NCBI GenBank assembly: GCA_902541745.1
Contig: CACBRW010000008.1
Location: 1 to 42,183, forward strand
Length of the DNA stretch: 42,183 nt
Source of the DNA: an uncultured Pelagibacteraceae bacterium
Lineage (GTDB): Bacteria > Pseudomonadota > Alphaproteobacteria > Pelagibacterales > Pelagibacteraceae
Direction: 5' to 3'
Both the position numbers and the translations under genes were made by a program. Positions 8,230 through 17,346 of this stretch are shown here, piece after piece (the stretch's first letter is position 1; the number at the start of each line of letters is the position of its first letter). The notes under the pieces were generated by a model. It searched no databases, had not been told where the DNA came from, and was given only the letters and a program-made list of their open reading frames with translations.

Positions 8230-8724
8230 ATGATAATTTATCTAAAAAATAAACATACACTTCAGGTAGATGAGTTTAAATTTAAATGCTCTATAGGTAA
8301 AAGGGGTTCAACGAAAAATAAAAGTGAGGGAGACAAAAAAACTCCTATTGGAGTCTTTGAGATAGGTAATTTATATTATAGACACGATAGAATTAATCTT
8401 CCAGCAACCAAACTTAAATGTGTTAAAATAAAAAAAGAAATGGGCTGGTCCGATGATGTAAACTTTCCAAAGAAATACAATCAATTAATTAAAGTTAACA
8501 AAGAAGTTCATCACGAAAAACTTCATAGGAGGGATAATAAGTACGATCTATTAATTCCTATTAAATACAATTTTCACAGAAGAAAAATTGGAAAAGGAAG
8601 TTGTATTTTTCTTCATTTAACAAAAAACTATAATCCTACATTAGGATGTATAGCTTTAAATAAAAAAGATTTTTTAATAATGCTTAAGATCATAAAAAAA
8701 AATACAAAAATTAAAATTTCTTAA
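8230..8724 (+). CDS. L,D-transpeptidase catalytic-domain protein (YkuD/ErfK family)
   Basis: 164 residues. The family makes 3-3 peptidoglycan cross-links or attaches proteins to peptidoglycan through a cysteine thioester. The catalytic block here is SCIFLHLTKNYNPTLGCIALNKKD near residues 121-145, with the conserved His and the Thr-x-Gly-Cys-Ile-Ala segment holding the nucleophile. KTPIGVFEIGNLYYR near the start is the other typical block. No signal peptide is evident, and residues 1-20 already belong to the fold, so it resembles the compact alphaproteobacterial form with no export signal. It faces the winged-helix gene and overlaps the convergent YggS gene end by 4 nt. Confidence 0.85.
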   Translation: MIIYLKNKHTLQVDEFKFKCSIGKRGSTKNKSEGDKKTPIGVFEIGNLYYRHDRINLPATKLKCVKIKKEMGWSDDVNFPKKYNQLIKVNKEVHHEKLHRRDNKYDLLIPIKYNFHRRKIGKGSCIFLHLTKNYNPTLGCIALNKKDFLIMLKIIKKNTKIKIS

Positions 8725-9380
8725 GTTCTACTTCCAAATATATTTGATCCAATTCTCAAAAAACTTGAATCAAATTCTACAGCTTTTAAATAATCTGAAG
8801 ACATACCCATACTCAAATGTTCTAATTCAAGTTTTTCTTTTAAGATTTTCATCTTTTTAAAATAATTGTCAGATAATTGGTTAACAGGAGGAATGCACAT
8901 TAAGCCAATAACGTTTAGGTCTAATAGTTTACAATAATTATATAATTCATAAAGATCTTCACTACTTACGCCATTTTTTTGATCTTCTTCTCCTATATTT
9001 ACTTGGATAAAACATTTTATTTTTTTATTTTGTTTAATTTGTTCATCAGCTATTTTTTTTGCTAATTTTTTACTGTCTAAAGAATGAACATAATCGAATA
9101 TTCTTAAAGCAAGTTTAACCTTATTAGTTTGAAGTCTACCTATCAGATGTAATTTTAAATCAGATCTTTCTTCTTTAATTTTTGTCCACTTTTCAATGGC
9201 TTCTTGAACCTTATTTTCTCCAAAATCTAAATGACCATAATCAATTAATGGAAAAACCTTTTCTAATTTAAATGTTTTTGATACTGCTATAATTTTTGGT
9301 ACAGTTTTATGATTATCATTTTCTAATTTTGATTTAATTGAACTAATGATATTCTCGTATCTTTGAATTAACTCTGACAT
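8721..9380 (-). CDS. YggS/PLPBP-family pyridoxal-phosphate homeostasis protein
   Basis: 219 residues. A cytosolic single-domain PLP-binding protein of fold type III that helps control free PLP and amino-acid balance; no enzyme activity is established for the family. The PLP lysine is K35 in IIAVSKTFKLEKV. Other blocks are FGENKVQEA, HLIGRLQTNKVK, the QVNIGEEDQKNGV stretch, and the C-terminal SMGMSSDYLKAVEFDSSFLRIGSNIFG. It starts 8 bp from the divergent ThiE-like gene, so regulation is probably shared. Family assignment is firm. Confidence 0.94.
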   Translation of the reverse strand: MSELIQRYENIISSIKSKLENDNHKTVPKIIAVSKTFKLEKVFPLIDYGHLDFGENKVQEAIEKWTKIKEERSDLKLHLIGRLQTNKVKLALRIFDYVHSLDSKKLAKKIADEQIKQNKKIKCFIQVNIGEEDQKNGVSSEDLYELYNYCKLLDLNVIGLMCIPPVNQLSDNYFKKMKILKEKLELEHLSMGMSSDYLKAVEFDSSFLRIGSNIFGSRT

Positions 9381-9388
9381 AATATTTA

Positions 9389-9898
9389 ATGCTAAAATAT
9401 TACTTTATTAACAAATTTGATACAAATTTAATTGATAAGCAAAGCAATGATACCACTTTAATTTATAGAAATTATTCTAATTTCAATTTAGAAAACATTT
9501 TAAATATTAAAAAATATACTAGAAAAAAAAAATTGAAATTTTTATTGGCAAATAATACAAAGCTTGCTTTGAAATTAAAACTAGATGGAGCTTATCTTCC
9601 TTCATTTAATAATGAAACTAACCATTTAAATTATTCAAAACCTAGAAATTTTTTAATTATAGGTTCTGCCCATAATCTAAAAGAAATAAGAGTAAAAGAA
9701 ATTCAAGGTGCTAAAATAATATTTATATCCTCAATATTCAAAAGAAATAATAATTATCTAGGTATTAACAAATTCAAACTTTTTTCAAAACTCACCAAAA
9801 TGCAAATTATTGCTTTAGGTGGAATATCGAAAAAAAATGTAAAAAAAATTAATTTATTAAAATGTGCTGGATATGCGGGTATTTCTTTTTTTGAATAA
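9389..9898 (+). CDS. Short ThiE/TenI-like TIM-barrel protein
   Basis: 169 residues, shorter than thiamine-phosphate synthase (about 200-220). Recognisable ThiE-type pieces are LKLDGAYLPS (like DGVHLGQ), FLIIGSAHNLKEI (like the IG-x-S-x-H strand) and IIALGGISKKNVKKI (the C-terminal phosphate-binding GGI loop). The early substrate-loop residues and the TxTK-type loop of true ThiE are not visible, so activity as thiamine-phosphate synthase is doubtful. Genes of this kind next to yggS are often labelled ThiE in alphaproteobacteria. A strong hairpin begins right after the TAA. It could be a degenerate paralogue or a TenI-like regulator. Confidence 0.65.
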   Translation: MLKYYFINKFDTNLIDKQSNDTTLIYRNYSNFNLENILNIKKYTRKKKLKFLLANNTKLALKLKLDGAYLPSFNNETNHLNYSKPRNFLIIGSAHNLKEIRVKEIQGAKIIFISSIFKRNNNYLGINKFKLFSKLTKMQIIALGGISKKNVKKINLLKCAGYAGISFFE

Positions 9899-9926
9899 AA
9901 AAAGGCCCCTAAAAAGGGGCCCTTTT
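9897..9926. terminator. Bidirectional intrinsic terminator between the ThiE-like gene and the porin
   Basis: A 7-bp stem GGCCCCT / AGGGGCC (9904-9910 and 9915-9921) closes a 4-A loop. It is flanked by seven A on the left (9897-9903) and, after one unpaired C, TTTT on the right. On the minus strand the stem is followed by seven T, a strong rho-independent terminator for the porin gene ending at 9949. On the plus strand it can end the ThiE-like transcript, whose stop overlaps the A run. It is the only clear GC-rich hairpin with a U tract in the window. Confidence 0.88.
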
Positions 9927-9948
9927 ATAAACTTTATATCTAAATTAA

Positions 9949-10908
9949 TTAGAATGTGAATGCTAAAGTAAGAGCATAACCAGATCTGTCATCAGTAGAA
10001 GTACCACCGATGTTATCAACTGAGTTGTGGTTAGCACTTAGAGACATAGATCCCATAGTGTATGACACAGAAATACCAGTTGCTTCTTGGTCTGATAATG
10101 AAGCTCCACCTTCGTACTCAACTTCAGATTGGTTAATAGATACTGACACATCATCATTTACTGCATACGAAAGACCATACGCTGTGAAATCTCTATCAGA
10201 GTTAGCTGTTTCTGAATCGAAGTCAGAAGCTTGCCAACCAAATGAGAAAGCATCCATAGTGTAAGTAGCGTATACGTTAGTGATATCTACACTTGCAGTA
10301 CCTACTGTGTTATCTTCACCAGCACCACCACCAACAGTTAAACCTTCAACTAAGTCTACCATTTTGAAACCGTAGTCATTTGAAGATTCAACTTGAGTAG
10401 CTCCATCAGATGGAGTGTACGAAGCTGATATAGTTAAGTTATCCATTAAAGATGAGTTTGAATAATGGAACATGTTGTTTCCACCAGTACCACCGATTAC
10501 AGTTTTTGTATCAGCACCTGTTACATCATCCCATGACTCTTCACCAGCTGTTGGAGTTACATCATCGATAGCATCCAATACTGAACTTCCACCGTCACCA
10601 GCAAAAGTTAATACACCATTGTCACCCATGTCAATAGTTAGGATTCTTGTATCCATGATTGCACCAGCAACACCATCACTTGAGTCGATGATTTGTTTAA
10701 CTGAAATATTAAATCCGTTATCCATTTCACCAGACGCAGTAAATGTTACACCGTCATTCATTGACCAACCGTTACCAGTGTTTTGTTGCTCTTCACCAGC
10801 AAAGCTGATAGAAGCACCACCAGATACAGCTAGTTCTGCAGCGTTAGCTGATACAGATACTAAAGCACCTGCAAGAGCAGTTAACCCTACTTTTTTTAAA
10901 TTGTTCAT
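9949..10908 (-). CDS. Outer-membrane porin (alphaproteobacterial general porin type)
   Basis: 319 residues. Signal peptide residues 1-23 with a basic start, a hydrophobic core (VGLTALAGALVSVS) and an ANA-AE cleavage site. The mature chain is rich in Gly, Ser, Thr and Asp, with alternating strands such as FTASGEMDNGFNISVKQI and YALTLAFTF, ending in the Phe needed for BAM recognition. It should form a trimeric 16-strand-like channel for small solutes. It is clearly richer in GC and uses different codons from its neighbours, typical of a very highly expressed gene in this kind of genome. A textbook AAGGAG ribosome site (10917-10922) lies 8 nt before the ATG. The gene stands alone with its own promoter and terminator. 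Confidence 0.9.
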   Translation of the reverse strand: MNNLKKVGLTALAGALVSVSANAAELAVSGGASISFAGEEQQNTGNGWSMNDGVTFTASGEMDNGFNISVKQIIDSSDGVAGAIMDTRILTIDMGDNGVLTFAGDGGSSVLDAIDDVTPTAGEESWDDVTGADTKTVIGGTGGNNMFHYSNSSLMDNLTISASYTPSDGATQVESSNDYGFKMVDLVEGLTVGGGAGEDNTVGTASVDITNVYATYTMDAFSFGWQASDFDSETANSDRDFTAYGLSYAVNDDVSVSINQSEVEYEGGASLSDQEATGISVSYTMGSMSLSANHNSVDNIGGTSTDDRSGYALTLAFTF

Positions 10909-10956
10909 ATTAATTACTCCTTATTTAATTGTTATTATTAATAATAAACATTGTAC

Positions 10957-10985
10957 TTATATTAAAATTTTGATTATTTTCTCAA
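10957..10985 (-). promoter_or_regulatory. Likely sigma-70 promoter of the porin gene
   Basis: On the minus strand TTGAGA (10980-10985) and ATATAA (10957-10962) are separated by 17 bp. Transcription would begin near 10950, giving a leader of about 40 nt with the AAGGAG site. The gap 10909-11124 (216 bp) is long for this genome. It also holds the inverted repeat TGTTG-N8-CAACA (11020-11037), about 35 bp upstream of the -35 box, a plausible activator or repressor site. No protein can be named. Confidence 0.45.
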
Positions 10986-11124
10986 GATTGGTAGCGTTTA
11001 AGGATAATTTTTTTATTGATGTTGTATATTTGCAACACTTAATTTAATATTGATTTTAGTGTAATTTTAAGCTTTTTTAACTTATATTTCACCAATAATT
11101 ATTTAAAAATCTACATTTTTTATT

Positions 11125-11679
11125 ATGTTTTGGAAAAAAGCCAATTTTACAATCTTATTTATCATTTTTTTTGCATTTTTACTCAATTCTTGTGCCAATA
11201 GAGGAGATGCCAGAAAAAGCCCGCCTGATCCTAAAGAAAGAGTTAAAAGAAATATTGAGGAAGGAAGAGGCTTTAGGTTAATGGACAACATAAATAAGGG
11301 TGGAACTAGAAATTTTGATTTTGCAAGTTCAAATGAATTGTGGAGAGCATCATTAGATACTATTGATTTTATGCCACTTGCTTCTGTAAATTATAGCGGA
11401 GGAATAATTGTTACAGATTGGTATTCAGCTGATCAAAATTCAAATCAAAATGTAAAAATATCTATAAGATTTTTAACAAATGAAATTAGAAGTGATGCAC
11501 TTGATATAAAAGTTTTTAAAAAAATATGTAATGAGTTAAATAAATGTACAATATCTGAAAGTACAGGACCATTGATAAAAGAGCTTAAAAGAAAAATTTT
11601 GAAAACGGCTAAAATTTATGAAGTCCAAAAAAAAGAAAAAAATTTTAAACCTTACGATCCTCCAAAATTAGGAAATTAA
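11125..11679 (+). CDS. DUF3576-type lipoprotein
   Basis: 184 residues. A lipoprotein signal peptide (FTILFIIFFAFLLNSC) has a lipobox ending in the acylated Cys at about residue 23. The rest is a soluble periplasmic domain with WRASLDTIDFMPLASVNYSGGIIVTDWY, which resembles the DUF3576 family found in alphaproteobacteria, often just before leuS as here. Function unknown; the context next to leuS, lptE and holA is conserved, and an envelope role is a guess from the lipobox. It is 15 bp before the leuS GTG and divergent from the porin. Confidence 0.8.
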   Translation: MFWKKANFTILFIIFFAFLLNSCANRGDARKSPPDPKERVKRNIEEGRGFRLMDNINKGGTRNFDFASSNELWRASLDTIDFMPLASVNYSGGIIVTDWYSADQNSNQNVKISIRFLTNEIRSDALDIKVFKKICNELNKCTISESTGPLIKELKRKILKTAKIYEVQKKEKNFKPYDPPKLGN

Positions 11680-11694
11680 TAACAATTTGTTTCA

Positions 11695-14244
11695 GTGGAA
11701 AGATACAATTTTAAAAAAATAGAGGAAAAATGGCAAAAAAAATGGGAGAAAAATAAAACTTTTTCAACCAAGTTGGACAAGAATAAAAAAAAATTTTATT
11801 GCTTAGAAATGTTTCCTTACCCCTCTGGTAAAATTCATATGGGGCATGTTCGAAACTATACTATAGGTGACGTTCTTGCGAGATACAAAACTCTTCAAGG
11901 ATACAATGTTCTACATCCAATGGGATGGGACTCTTTTGGAATGCCTGCTGAAAACGCTGCTAGACAAAATAATTTAAATCCAAAGACCTGGACTGAAGAA
12001 AATATTACAACCATGAAAAATCAGTTAAAAAAACTAGGTTTATCAATAGATTGGGATAGAGAATTATCTACGTGCAGCTCAGATTATTATAAGCATCAGC
12101 AAGAACTTTTTTTAGAAATGTATGACAAAGGTCTCGTTTACAGAAAAGAAAATTATGTCAATTGGGATCCTGTAGACGAAACGGTATTAGCAAATGAGCA
12201 AGTAATTGATGGAAAAGGCTGGAGATCAGGAGCACCTGTTGAAAGAAGAAAACTTAACCAGTGGTTTTTCAAAATAACAAAGTTTTCTAGTAACCTACTA
12301 GAAGGATTGAAAGACCTAGCTGATTGGCCAAATAAAGTTAAGGTAATGCAAAAAAATTGGATTGGAAAATCGTATGGTTGTGAAATAAATTTTAAAATTG
12401 AGTCAAAAAAAGAAATTAAAGAAATAAAATGTTATACTACTAGACCTGATACTTTATTTGGCATGTCCTTTTTAGCTGTATCAATTGACCATCCAATAGC
12501 AAAATTTTATGAAAATGAACCTGAATTTATTAAATTTAAGAAAGATTGTTCAAGAACAGGAACCACGGAAGAATCTATAGCAATTGCTGAAAAAATTGGA
12601 TTTAAAACAGACTTGCTTGCAATTAATCCCCTAAATACTAAAGAAAAAGTTCCAGTTTATTTTGCAAACTTTGTTTTGATGGACTATGGATTAGGAGCTG
12701 TTTTCGGATGTCCTGCTCATGACCAAAGAGATTTGGACTTTGCTATCAAATACAATTTAAAGATAACACCAGTAGTTATTCCAGATGGAGAAGAGAGCAT
12801 AGAAATAAAAGATAAAGCTTATACTGGAGAAGGAAAATTATTTAATTCCCAATTTTTAAATAACCTCAAAGTACCTGCAGAATCTATCAATGAAACTATA
12901 AATTATTTAGAAAAAAATAATCTTGGAGAACGAAAAACAAATTTCAGATTAAAAGATTGGGGAATTTCGCGTCAAAGATACTGGGGTTGTCCTATACCTA
13001 TTGCATACGACGAAAACAATAATCCAATCAAGATACCGAAAGAAATGCTACCTGTAAAATTACCTGAAATAGAAAAATTTAATTCAAACGGAAACCCTCT
13101 TGAAACATTAGAAGAATGGAAAACTATTAATATCGATGGAAAAAAATACAAAAGAGAAACCGATACTTTGGATACTTTTGTCGATTCATCATGGTATTAT
13201 CTGAGATTTTGCTCACCAAAAAAATCTAATTATGGTTTTGATGAAGAAGAGGTTAATTACTGGATGCCAGTCGACCAATATATTGGTGGTGTAGAACATG
13301 CAATATTACATTTGTTATATTCAAGGTTTTTTATGCACGCAATCTCATTTGAAAATAAAAACTTTAAATTAAAAGAACCATTTAAAGGTTTGTTTACTCA
13401 AGGCATGGTCTGTCATGAAACATATAAAGATCAAAAAGGTAACTGGTTAAGCCCTGATGAAATTATAAATATAGAGGGCAAAAAATATCTAAAAAAGGAT
13501 AAAAATCAAATTGTTAAAGTGGGACCATCTGAGTCTATGTCTAAATCTAAAAGAAATACTATAGACCCAGAGGAAATAATTAAAAACTTTGGAGCAGACT
13601 CAGTAAGATTGTTTATATTATCCGATAGTCCACCAGAAAAAGATGTGCAATGGTCTGATGAAGGAATAAATTCATCTTTTAAATTTATACAAAAATTATG
13701 GGTGTTAAATAAGAAAATAATTGAAGAGATTAATAAAAATCATACGGAGACAAACGATGTGGAACTTGAAAAGGTTACAAATCGTTTCATTGAAAGTGTT
13801 GAAAAAAATATAGAAAATTTTAGTTATAATAAAATAATAGCTAACATACATGAAACCTATTCATCACTAATTAAATTAATTGAAAAAAATTATGACAAAA
13901 AGAAATGGATTGAAAATTACAAAAATGTATTAATTACTTTAAGTCCAGTTCTACCACATTTTTCGAATGAATGTTTGGAAAATCTGAAAATTCAAGAAAA
14001 TTTTGATAAATTAATGTGGCCACAAGTAAATAAAAATATTTTAATTGAAAATGAGGTAAATTTTGTAGTTCAAATAAATGGAAAAAAAAGAGCCATTATA
14101 AATGTAGGCAAAGGAATTAACAAAACAGAATTAATGAAAATAATTAATAAAGATGAGAAATTAAACAGTTATATTAAAGATAATATAATTAAAAAAATAA
14201 TATTCATTCCTGATAAACTAGTAAATATAATTATTGTAAAATAA
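11695..14244 (+). CDS. leuS: Leucyl-tRNA synthetase
   Basis: 849 residues. It charges tRNA-Leu. The start is GTG at 11695, giving the family N-terminus [17 protein letters not shown]. The HIGH motif is HMGH at 48-51 within [16 protein letters not shown]. The CP1 editing domain spans about 230-420, with TTRPDTLFG and [17 protein letters not shown]. The second catalytic motif is SMSKSKRN near 614 (KMSKS with the first Lys replaced by Met context SMSKS). The anticodon-binding helices and a C-terminal domain follow. It is complete. Its stop touches the lptE ATG. Confidence 0.98.
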   Translation: MERYNFKKIEEKWQKKWEKNKTFSTKLDKNKKKFYCLEMFPYPSGKIHMGHVRNYTIGDVLARYKTLQGYNVLHPMGWDSFGMPAENAARQNNLNPKTWTEENITTMKNQLKKLGLSIDWDRELSTCSSDYYKHQQELFLEMYDKGLVYRKENYVNWDPVDETVLANEQVIDGKGWRSGAPVERRKLNQWFFKITKFSSNLLEGLKDLADWPNKVKVMQKNWIGKSYGCEINFKIESKKEIKEIKCYTTRPDTLFGMSFLAVSIDHPIAKFYENEPEFIKFKKDCSRTGTTEESIAIAEKIGFKTDLLAINPLNTKEKVPVYFANFVLMDYGLGAVFGCPAHDQRDLDFAIKYNLKITPVVIPDGEESIEIKDKAYTGEGKLFNSQFLNNLKVPAESINETINYLEKNNLGERKTNFRLKDWGISRQRYWGCPIPIAYDENNNPIKIPKEMLPVKLPEIEKFNSNGNPLETLEEWKTINIDGKKYKRETDTLDTFVDSSWYYLRFCSPKKSNYGFDEEEVNYWMPVDQYIGGVEHAILHLLYSRFFMHAISFENKNFKLKEPFKGLFTQGMVCHETYKDQKGNWLSPDEIINIEGKKYLKKDKNQIVKVGPSESMSKSKRNTIDPEEIIKNFGADSVRLFILSDSPPEKDVQWSDEGINSSFKFIQKLWVLNKKIIEEINKNHTETNDVELEKVTNRFIESVEKNIENFSYNKIIANIHETYSSLIKLIEKNYDKKKWIENYKNVLITLSPVLPHFSNECLENLKIQENFDKLMWPQVNKNILIENEVNFVVQINGKKRAIINVGKGINKTELMKIINKDEKLNSYIKDNIIKKIIFIPDKLVNIIIVK

Positions 14245-14718
14245 ATGTTCAAAAGATTAATTTTATTAATTGTTACTTCTGTTTTTCTTCTGCAGTGTGG
14301 CTTTACACCATTGCACTCAAAGAAAGAAATTGATATGGAAAACTTTACTTTAAGAAATGTTGAATTATTGGGCGATAAAACTACCAACACCTATATCAAA
14401 ATAAATTTTTCAAAATTTAAAAATACAGATGCTGAAAGAATTTTTGATATTAGAGGGGAAACAATTTTTTACAAAGATATTTTATCAAAAGACAAATCAG
14501 CAAACGTTACAGATTATAAATTATCAGTTAATTCAATTTTGAAAATATTTTTAAACAACAACCTAGTTAAAGAAATAAAAATTACAGAGGAAAAAAACAT
14601 GAATAATATGAGTGATAAGTTTGAAGAACAAAAATATGAAAAAACTATAAAGAAAATATTTGCATCATCAATTTCAAGAAAAGTAATTACAGAATTATCT
14701 TTGATCAATGATAATTAA
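14245..14718 (+). CDS. lptE: LPS-assembly lipoprotein LptE
   Basis: 157 residues. Lipoprotein signal with LLQCGFTPLHS, the hallmark LptE/RlpB start CGF-x-P-L. LptE is the outer-membrane lipoprotein plug of the LptD translocon that inserts lipopolysaccharide. The remainder is poorly conserved and Lys/Asn-rich, normal for this family. The position between leuS and holA is the conserved proteobacterial location. The 3' end overlaps holA by 11 nt. Confidence 0.88.
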   Translation: MFKRLILLIVTSVFLLQCGFTPLHSKKEIDMENFTLRNVELLGDKTTNTYIKINFSKFKNTDAERIFDIRGETIFYKDILSKDKSANVTDYKLSVNSILKIFLNNNLVKEIKITEEKNMNNMSDKFEEQKYEKTIKKIFASSISRKVITELSLINDN

Positions 14719-15700
14719 AAGTTTCGAAACTAATAAAATTAACCCTAAATTTAATTCTCTAATTCTATTATACGGTAAGAACGAAGGCTTAAAAAATCAA
14801 GTAATAGCTGACTTACTTAAAAATAAAACAAATAAAGAAAGCTATGAGGAAAAAGATATTCTGAATAGTGCTAATGATTTTATTGAAGGTTTATTAACAA
14901 ATTCACTTTTTGAAAATGAAAAGATTATTATCATTAAAAGAGTCACAGATAAAATTTTAAAAATTATAGAAGAAATAAAAAAAAAAAATTTAGATAACCT
15001 GATAATAATTCTTAATGCGGATTTACTTGATAAAAAATCAAAATTAAGAATTTTATTTGAAAAAGATAAAGAAGACATCTGCATACCAATTTATCCAGAT
15101 AATAATCAAACTTTAACTAAAATAATTCTCTCTTTTTTTAAAGAAAAAAATATTCATATATCTCAAACTAATATTAACCTAATTTTAAGTAAATCAAATG
15201 GAGATAGAGAAAATTTACAAAATGAATTAAAAAAAATTGAGTCTTTATGTTTAACAAGAAAAGTAATTACAGCGGAAGATATAAGTAAAATAACCAATCT
15301 TATAGAAAATCATAGTATTTCAGAATTAGCTGACAATTGTTTAGCTAAAAATAAAAAAAAAATAATTAAAATATTTAATGAAAATAATTTTAATAATGAA
15401 GATTATATTTTAATAGTCAGAACATTATTAAATAAATCAAAAAAAATTTTAAAATTATCGTATGAATTTCAAAAAAATAAAAATCTTGATTTAACTATTA
15501 CATCTTCTAAACCACCAATATTTTGGAAAGAAAAAGAAATCACAAAACAACAATTACTACAATGGAAACCAGATGACATAAGAAGGTTTATTTACGAAAT
15601 AAATGACCTTGAGCTTCACATAAAGAAGAATATTAGCAATTCAATTAACATACTATCAAATTTTATTTTAGAAAAATCTAATTCACAAGTTAATAGTTAG
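14708..15700 (+). CDS. holA: DNA polymerase III delta subunit
   Basis: 330 residues, typical size. The delta subunit opens the beta clamp as part of the clamp loader. The N-terminal AAA+-like domain begins FNSLILLYGKNEGLKNQVIADLL, with an acidic central stretch LIIILNADLLDKKSKLRILFE. A C-terminal helical collar follows (ISELADNCLAKNKKKIIKIFNE). Identity rests on this pattern plus the leuS-lptE-holA order. It is very Lys/Asn/Ile-rich. The 3' end overlaps the convergent parB gene by 11 nt. Confidence 0.9.
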   Translation: MIIKSFETNKINPKFNSLILLYGKNEGLKNQVIADLLKNKTNKESYEEKDILNSANDFIEGLLTNSLFENEKIIIIKRVTDKILKIIEEIKKKNLDNLIIILNADLLDKKSKLRILFEKDKEDICIPIYPDNNQTLTKIILSFFKEKNIHISQTNINLILSKSNGDRENLQNELKKIESLCLTRKVITAEDISKITNLIENHSISELADNCLAKNKKKIIKIFNENNFNNEDYILIVRTLLNKSKKILKLSYEFQKNKNLDLTITSSKPPIFWKEKEITKQQLLQWKPDDIRRFIYEINDLELHIKKNISNSINILSNFILEKSNSQVNS

Positions 15701-16532
15701 ATTTGATTATATCTATGATTTTATTCAATTGATCTAAATCTTTATACTCAAATGATATTTTACCCTTATTTCTTTTGTTGTTTTGTATATCTACGTTCAA
15801 ACCAATCTTATTAGATATAGATAGCTCAAGTGCAAGGATGTTAGTATCTTTAGTATTTTTAGATCTTTGTTTCTTAGTTTTAAATAATTGAACAAAACTT
15901 TCGGCTTGCCTAACAGAAAGTTTTTTTTCTATTATTTTATTCGCTACAAAGCTAGCATTTTCTAAACCAACTAAAATTTTGGCGTGACCTGAGGTTATCT
16001 TTTGTTTTTCGATTAATTTTATTACATCGTCGGGCAAAGTTAACAATCTTAGGGAATTTGATATATAACTTCTGCTTTTTCCAACAAACTTTGATACTTT
16101 CTCTTGATCATAAGAAAATTCATCTATTAATCTTTTATATCCTTGTGCTTCTTCAAGAGGATTTAAATCGTGCCTTTGAACATTTTCTACAATCGCAAAT
16201 TCCAAAGATTTTAAGTCATCTGCTTCTGTAATAACAACAGGTACATTATGAAGCCCAGCTCTTTGAGCTGCTAACCATCTTCTCTCACCAGCAATAATCT
16301 CAAACTTAGATCTATCATTATTTGAATTTCTGACAATAATAGGTTGGATCATTCCTCTTTCTTTAATTGAATTAGTTAAATCTTCTAAACTAGACTCATC
16401 AAATATTTTCCTTGGTTGATACTTATTAGGGACCAAGTCACCAATTGATAATTGATTTTTTTGAGTCTCAACTTTTGTTTCCCCAATCAAAGATGATAGG
16501 CCTCTACCTAAGCCTTTTTTAATTTTATCCAT
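15690..16532 (-). CDS. parB: Chromosome-partitioning protein ParB
   Basis: 280 residues. A CTP-dependent DNA clamp that loads at parS and spreads along the origin region. The N-terminus KKGLGRGLSSLIG is typical. The CTP-binding domain includes PRKIFDESSLEDLTNSI and IAGERRWLAAQRAG near 80-95. The helix-turn-helix lies at about 125-150 (DQEKVSKFVGKSRSYISNSLRLL). A C-terminal dimerisation segment ends the protein. It directly follows parA with a 1-base overlap. A perfect parS lies about 1.4 kb upstream inside rsmG. Confidence 0.97.
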   Translation of the reverse strand: MDKIKKGLGRGLSSLIGETKVETQKNQLSIGDLVPNKYQPRKIFDESSLEDLTNSIKERGMIQPIIVRNSNNDRSKFEIIAGERRWLAAQRAGLHNVPVVITEADDLKSLEFAIVENVQRHDLNPLEEAQGYKRLIDEFSYDQEKVSKFVGKSRSYISNSLRLLTLPDDVIKLIEKQKITSGHAKILVGLENASFVANKIIEKKLSVRQAESFVQLFKTKKQRSKNTKDTNILALELSISNKIGLNVDIQNNKRNKGKISFEYKDLDQLNKIIDIIKSNY

Positions 16533-17326
16533 TAAGCAGCACTACCAATTTGTGACTCTTGACTCATAAACTCGTCAGTAAAACTAAAATAAGATTTGCT
16601 TCCAGGACATGTTTTATCGTAGATTAATACAGGCACACCATGAGAAGGTGCTTCTGAAAGTCTTACATTCCTTGGTATTACAGTAGAATAAACTTTTTCA
16701 TTAAAATAGTCTCTAGCTTCTTTCTCAACTTGTGATGAAAGCTTATTTCTTTTGTCATACATAGTTAAAAGTATACCTCTGATTTTCAAATCTGGATTTA
16801 AACTTATTTTTATCCTTTCGATTGTTTTCATGAGCTGGGTTAAACCCTCTAAAGCAAAAAATTCAGTCTGAAGTGGTACCAATAGTGAGTTTGAACTTAC
16901 AAGGGCCATTACTGTTAACAAGCTCAATGAAGGTGGACAATCAATCAATACATAATCATATATACCTCTAGAATTGTTTAAATATGAGGCTAATTTAGTC
17001 TTCAGTATAAATGCCCTGTTACTATCATCAGCCGTCTCTACTTCTAAGCCCGATAAATCTACATTTGATGTAATAATATCTAAATTTTCAAATTGTGTTT
17101 TTTTAATCGCCTGACTGATTTCTTTGGTTCCATTCAATACTCCATAGATTGTATCGCTTGAGCTCTCCATATTAGATAATCCCAGACCTGTGGTAGCATT
17201 ACCTTGAGGATCTAGGTCAATTACTAAAATTTTTTTGTCTATCTGAGATAAACCAGCAGCAAGATTTATCACAGTTGTAGTTTTTCCGACCCCACCCTTT
17301 TGATTTATAACTGAAATAATTTGCAT
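16532..17326 (-). CDS. parA: Chromosome-partitioning ATPase ParA
   Basis: 264 residues. A deviant Walker A ATPase that moves ParB-bound origins. KGGVGKTTT lies at 10-18 (signature Lys10 and Lys15), DLDPQGNATTGLG near 38-50 and the Walker B-type YVLIDCPPSLSLLT near 121. It starts 20 bp after rsmG. It is co-oriented with mnmG-rsmG-parA-parB, the conserved gidA-gidB-parAB cluster, which fits coordination of segregation near the origin. Confidence 0.98.
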   Translation of the reverse strand: MQIISVINQKGGVGKTTTVINLAAGLSQIDKKILVIDLDPQGNATTGLGLSNMESSSDTIYGVLNGTKEISQAIKKTQFENLDIITSNVDLSGLEVETADDSNRAFILKTKLASYLNNSRGIYDYVLIDCPPSLSLLTVMALVSSNSLLVPLQTEFFALEGLTQLMKTIERIKISLNPDLKIRGILLTMYDKRNKLSSQVEKEARDYFNEKVYSTVIPRNVRLSEAPSHGVPVLIYDKTCPGSKSYFSFTDEFMSQESQIGSAA

Positions 17327-17346
17327 TTAATTTTTTTATAATGTTT

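Noticed and set aside
10472-11047. 191-codon ORF antisense to the porin gene
   Set aside because: It is the complement of a porin with clear signal peptide, RBS and C-terminal Phe; its own product is low-complexity Pro/Ser-rich, an artefact of the GC-richer codons of the porin.
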